This document shows, one piece after another, positions 57,892 to 60,000 of a stretch of DNA of 60,000 nt. The translations under genes were made by a program, and so were the position numbers. Below the pieces are notes generated by a model. That model did not search any database. It had not been told where the DNA came from and saw nothing but the letters and a program-made list of their open reading frames with translations. The stretch lies in NCBI GenBank assembly GCA_949358305.1, contig CASHSZ010000004.1, positions 1 through 60,000 on the forward strand. The letters run 5' to 3'. The DNA is from Strigamia acuminata (taxonomy: Eukaryota; Arthropoda; Chilopoda; Geophilomorpha; Linotaeniidae). The number at the start of each line of letters is the position of its first letter. The first letter of the stretch is position 1.

Positions 57892-60000
57892 TTAAGGTAA
57901 GCGCAATTTTTTGCGGATCAAACTGGCCACCCATGGAGGTAATCTTCGATTCAAAATCGCTAAACTTAAATGTGCCGCTCCATTAATTAGCTTTCTCTTG
58001 ACTTCTATAGAATTGATTGATTTCTGAAAACAGGTACGACACGTTGGCTTGTATCTCTCTTCTCCTCCCACAACCTGAACTTGCGTTTCACCCGATATTC
58101 GTTTGGTGAACGACGCTTGGTTTCCACAAAAGTGGCATTTGGCATGAAGTTTGACAATAGTTTCCGCTAGTGGAATGAGATTAGATACTGCCTTGAATTC
58201 CTGTCTCTTAAAATCACCATTTAAAGCGGCAATTATTACATTCTTTCCTTCGTTCGCCATTTTGTCGGAAAACGAATCGATGTCTCCGAAAAATTGCCCT
58301 TCGTCGATACCTATCGTCTTGACCGACTCCGCAATTTTCTTGATTTCCTGTAACGACGCGACCCGAACCGCTGGACGTCGTTGTCCGGTGTGGCTAACCA
58401 TTTCATCTTTACTATATCTAACGTCTGTCAAATGCTTAACAAGCAGGCAAGAATTTTCTTCTTCATTTCGGATTACATTAAGTAAAGCAGTAGTTTTTCC
58501 AGAAAACATTGGGCCAATTACTAAATGTATATTTCCCGTGGCCTTTGTGACTGCATTTGATCTTCTGTGCGAATTGGTGAGTTTCTTGCGACTCCATTTC
58601 AATATCTTCCTCCATTTACTTAAACCCTTTTCTTCATCTTTTTTGAAATTTTTTGGAAATTCTCCTTTCTTTTCCGTAGACTCCAGTGTGTCAGGACTCT
58701 GAGAAATCGCCATCTTGCCCGACCTTATCCCTTTAAACGTCCGCTTTCCATCCATTTCCAATTCGATGGGGACGTCAGGATGCCGTACCTCCAGCTCGCT
58801 AGAGCGGCTCGCGGCAAAACGAGAAGCGATGACGCCTTTTGCTCGTACTCCACCCTTTTCGCTTTTCTCGTCGGGCATTGATGTGGAATTCGCCTGTCCA
58901 AACCCGCCTTTGTCCTTTTTTGAAGTGTTGAAAGTCATCTTCTTTCCAGAATCGATCGCCATACACGATACATCTCCCAGTGAGATATCGTCTTTGTAGA
59001 TGGAAGGCTCTTTTGAGTTAATTTGTCCGTTTAAAATCCATCCAAAAACTGTTTTTATCATTCCTAATTCTGGACTAATTCTCTTCGTTCCCGCTTGAAT
59101 TATTTTCCACCATGCTCCGCTTCCGATCAAGACATCTACCTCATCTGACACGGAGGGATGTGGTTCTGCCATCTCAAGATTAAACGACTTGATTTGTTGC
59201 AGCGTCTGGTGATCTACCACTCCCTTTATATTGGGAAGTGTGTCGGTATCAAGAGCAAATACAGACACTTTCTGCTTGTCGTGACGAGACTGCAACTCGA
59301 ATCTAAACACGTCATGACTTGTAGGAACTGGTTCCTTGTTCAGCAGACACTGGGTCATGGTGTGATACGTCTCAATCTTGTTTAGGTGTAATTTCTTTGC
59401 TAACCGCTTCGTAATATATGAACGATGACTACCCGGATCGAGTAATCCACGAACTGGGATTGTTTCGCCACTCTTTCGGACGAACAATGCTGTGAAAACC
59501 ATTAGCTGGACGTCACTTGAGACCGACAACGAGACGTTGGCGGAGACGTTCTCTTCTTTGGTATCAGGTGGCTTTTCCGCATGACCTCTGTTACAAATTG
59601 AAGAATGGTGTCGACCACCGCATGATCGGCAACAAAATTTTACAGGGCAGTTACCCACTGTATGGCTTGGTCTCAGGCAATTAAAGCATAGACGTTTTCG
59701 CTTAACGATGTCGTATTTCTCCGAAACTTCCAGATTTGCGTCGCAATTATTGTTGAAATGATCTCCTTCACAGAAGGCACAGATCAATTTCCGGACTGGA
59801 CCTGATTTTGGTTTGAATGATTCTTTCGTATTGGACCCGAATGACGTATTTTGCGCAACCGCGCAAGATGACATGGTCCCTCGTAATTCTTCTTTTTGCT
59901 CTCTAGTTGCTGGTTTCTCACTCTTCTTGGTGACTTTCTGACTGGTAAATACGCTATCGTCTGATAATTCTGCTACTCTGACTTCGCTTGCTACAAATTC
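57892..60000 (-). CDS. Gag-protease-thymidine kinase polyprotein, copy 2, 5' end outside window
   Basis: Codons 294 to 995 of the same polyprotein, open throughout. The Met codon at 59874 is internal (it matches 6440 in copy 1) and is not the start. Four residue differences from copy 1 were found: Thr->Ser and Ile->Val in the protease region, Met->Ile just before FGWILNG, and Gly in place of Glu in the kinase DE-G-QFF motif (codon covering 58297-58299). Within the kinase coding region this is the only difference I found. The P-loop, four zinc cysteines and DEGQFF are all intact, so this copy is the better candidate for an active enzyme. Confidence 0.93.
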   Translation of the reverse strand, partial: EFVASEVRVAELSDDSVFTSQKVTKKSEKPATREQKEELRGTMSSCAVAQNTSFGSNTKESFKPKSGPVRKLICAFCEGDHFNNNCDANLEVSEKYDIVKRKRLCFNCLRPSHTVGNCPVKFCCRSCGGRHHSSICNRGHAEKPPDTKEENVSANVSLSVSSDVQLMVFTALFVRKSGETIPVRGLLDPGSHRSYITKRLAKKLHLNKIETYHTMTQCLLNKEPVPTSHDVFRFELQSRHDKQKVSVFALDTDTLPNIKGVVDHQTLQQIKSFNLEMAEPHPSVSDEVDVLIGSGAWWKIIQAGTKRISPELGMIKTVFGWILNGQINSKEPSIYKDDISLGDVSCMAIDSGKKMTFNTSKKDKGGFGQANSTSMPDEKSEKGGVRAKGVIASRFAASRSSELEVRHPDVPIELEMDGKRTFKGIRSGKMAISQSPDTLESTEKKGEFPKNFKKDEEKGLSKWRKILKWSRKKLTNSHRRSNAVTKATGNIHLVIGPMFSGKTTALLNVIRNEEENSCLLVKHLTDVRYSKDEMVSHTGQRRPAVRVASLQEIKKIAESVKTIGIDEGQFFGDIDSFSDKMANEGKNVIIAALNGDFKRQEFKAVSNLIPLAETIVKLHAKCHFCGNQASFTKRISGETQVQVVGGEERYKPTCRTCFQKSINSIEVKRKLINGAAHLSLAILNRRLPPWVASLIRKKLRLP

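Larger units (their letters stand above)
56843..60000 (-). mobile_element. BEL/Pao-type thymidine-kinase retrotransposon, copy 2, partial at window edge
   Basis: Reverse-strand copy of the element at 3311-9471, entering at its 3' LTR. The coding part aligns without gaps (position x here matches 66314 - x in copy 1), and the window ends at codon 294. The five bases before the LTR are GGTCT, a different satellite position from copy 1, so this is an independent insertion and not a duplication of copy 1. The other end and its target duplication lie outside the window. Confidence 0.95.

Overview
The window is arthropod-type heterochromatin, most likely from an insect. About 38.9 kb of the 60 kb is one A+T-rich tandem satellite with monomers of 140 or 147 bp. 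The array is broken by three LTR-retrotransposon insertions. BEL/Pao elements are confined to animals, and the splice signals in the larger element (GTAAGT donor, CTAAT branch-like box, TTTAG acceptor) suit an insect. I cannot name the species. There is no ordinary host gene, tRNA, rRNA or CRISPR array.

Layout: satellite 1-3310; BEL/Pao-type element 3311-9471 (+ strand; 956-bp LTRs; 5-bp target duplication GTTGC); satellite 9472-25358; Ty3/gypsy-type element 25359-37157 (+ strand, 11.8 kb; 631-bp LTRs; 4-bp target duplication AACT); satellite 37158-56842; second copy of the BEL/Pao-type element from 56843, - strand, running off the right edge.

The main find is the BEL/Pao-type element. Its single 995-codon ORF carries the usual Gag (DUF1759-like), three Cys/His zinc-binding motifs and the DUF1758-type protease. 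Where reverse transcriptase, RNase H and integrase should follow, it has a complete-looking TK1-type thymidine kinase: P-loop, DE(G/E)QFF motif and a four-cysteine zinc site. It therefore looks like a non-autonomous retroelement that captured a nucleotide-salvage enzyme and is moved in trans. Both copies keep the frame open and are nearly identical. The left copy has Gly->Glu beside the catalytic Glu; the right copy keeps Gly. The long leader of the left copy has a ~38-bp tandem repeat in which each of five units can form an 18-nt hairpin, with a covarying base pair.

The Ty3/gypsy element has gag and pol joined by a well-formed -1 frameshift signal (A AAA AAC, 6-nt spacer, 10-bp stem). In the env position it has a third gene that is not envelope-like. 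That gene appears to be split by a 291-bp phase-0 intron, giving a predicted 947-residue protein that I do not recognise.

The satellite has higher-order structure: 1.14, 1.29-1.30, 2.4, 3.0 and 5.42 kb periods from nested duplications. The Ty3/gypsy insertion post-dates one of these duplications, because the satellite register continues across it. The paired LTRs of the two complete elements look identical, so the insertions are young. A centromeric or pericentromeric location is plausible but unproven.
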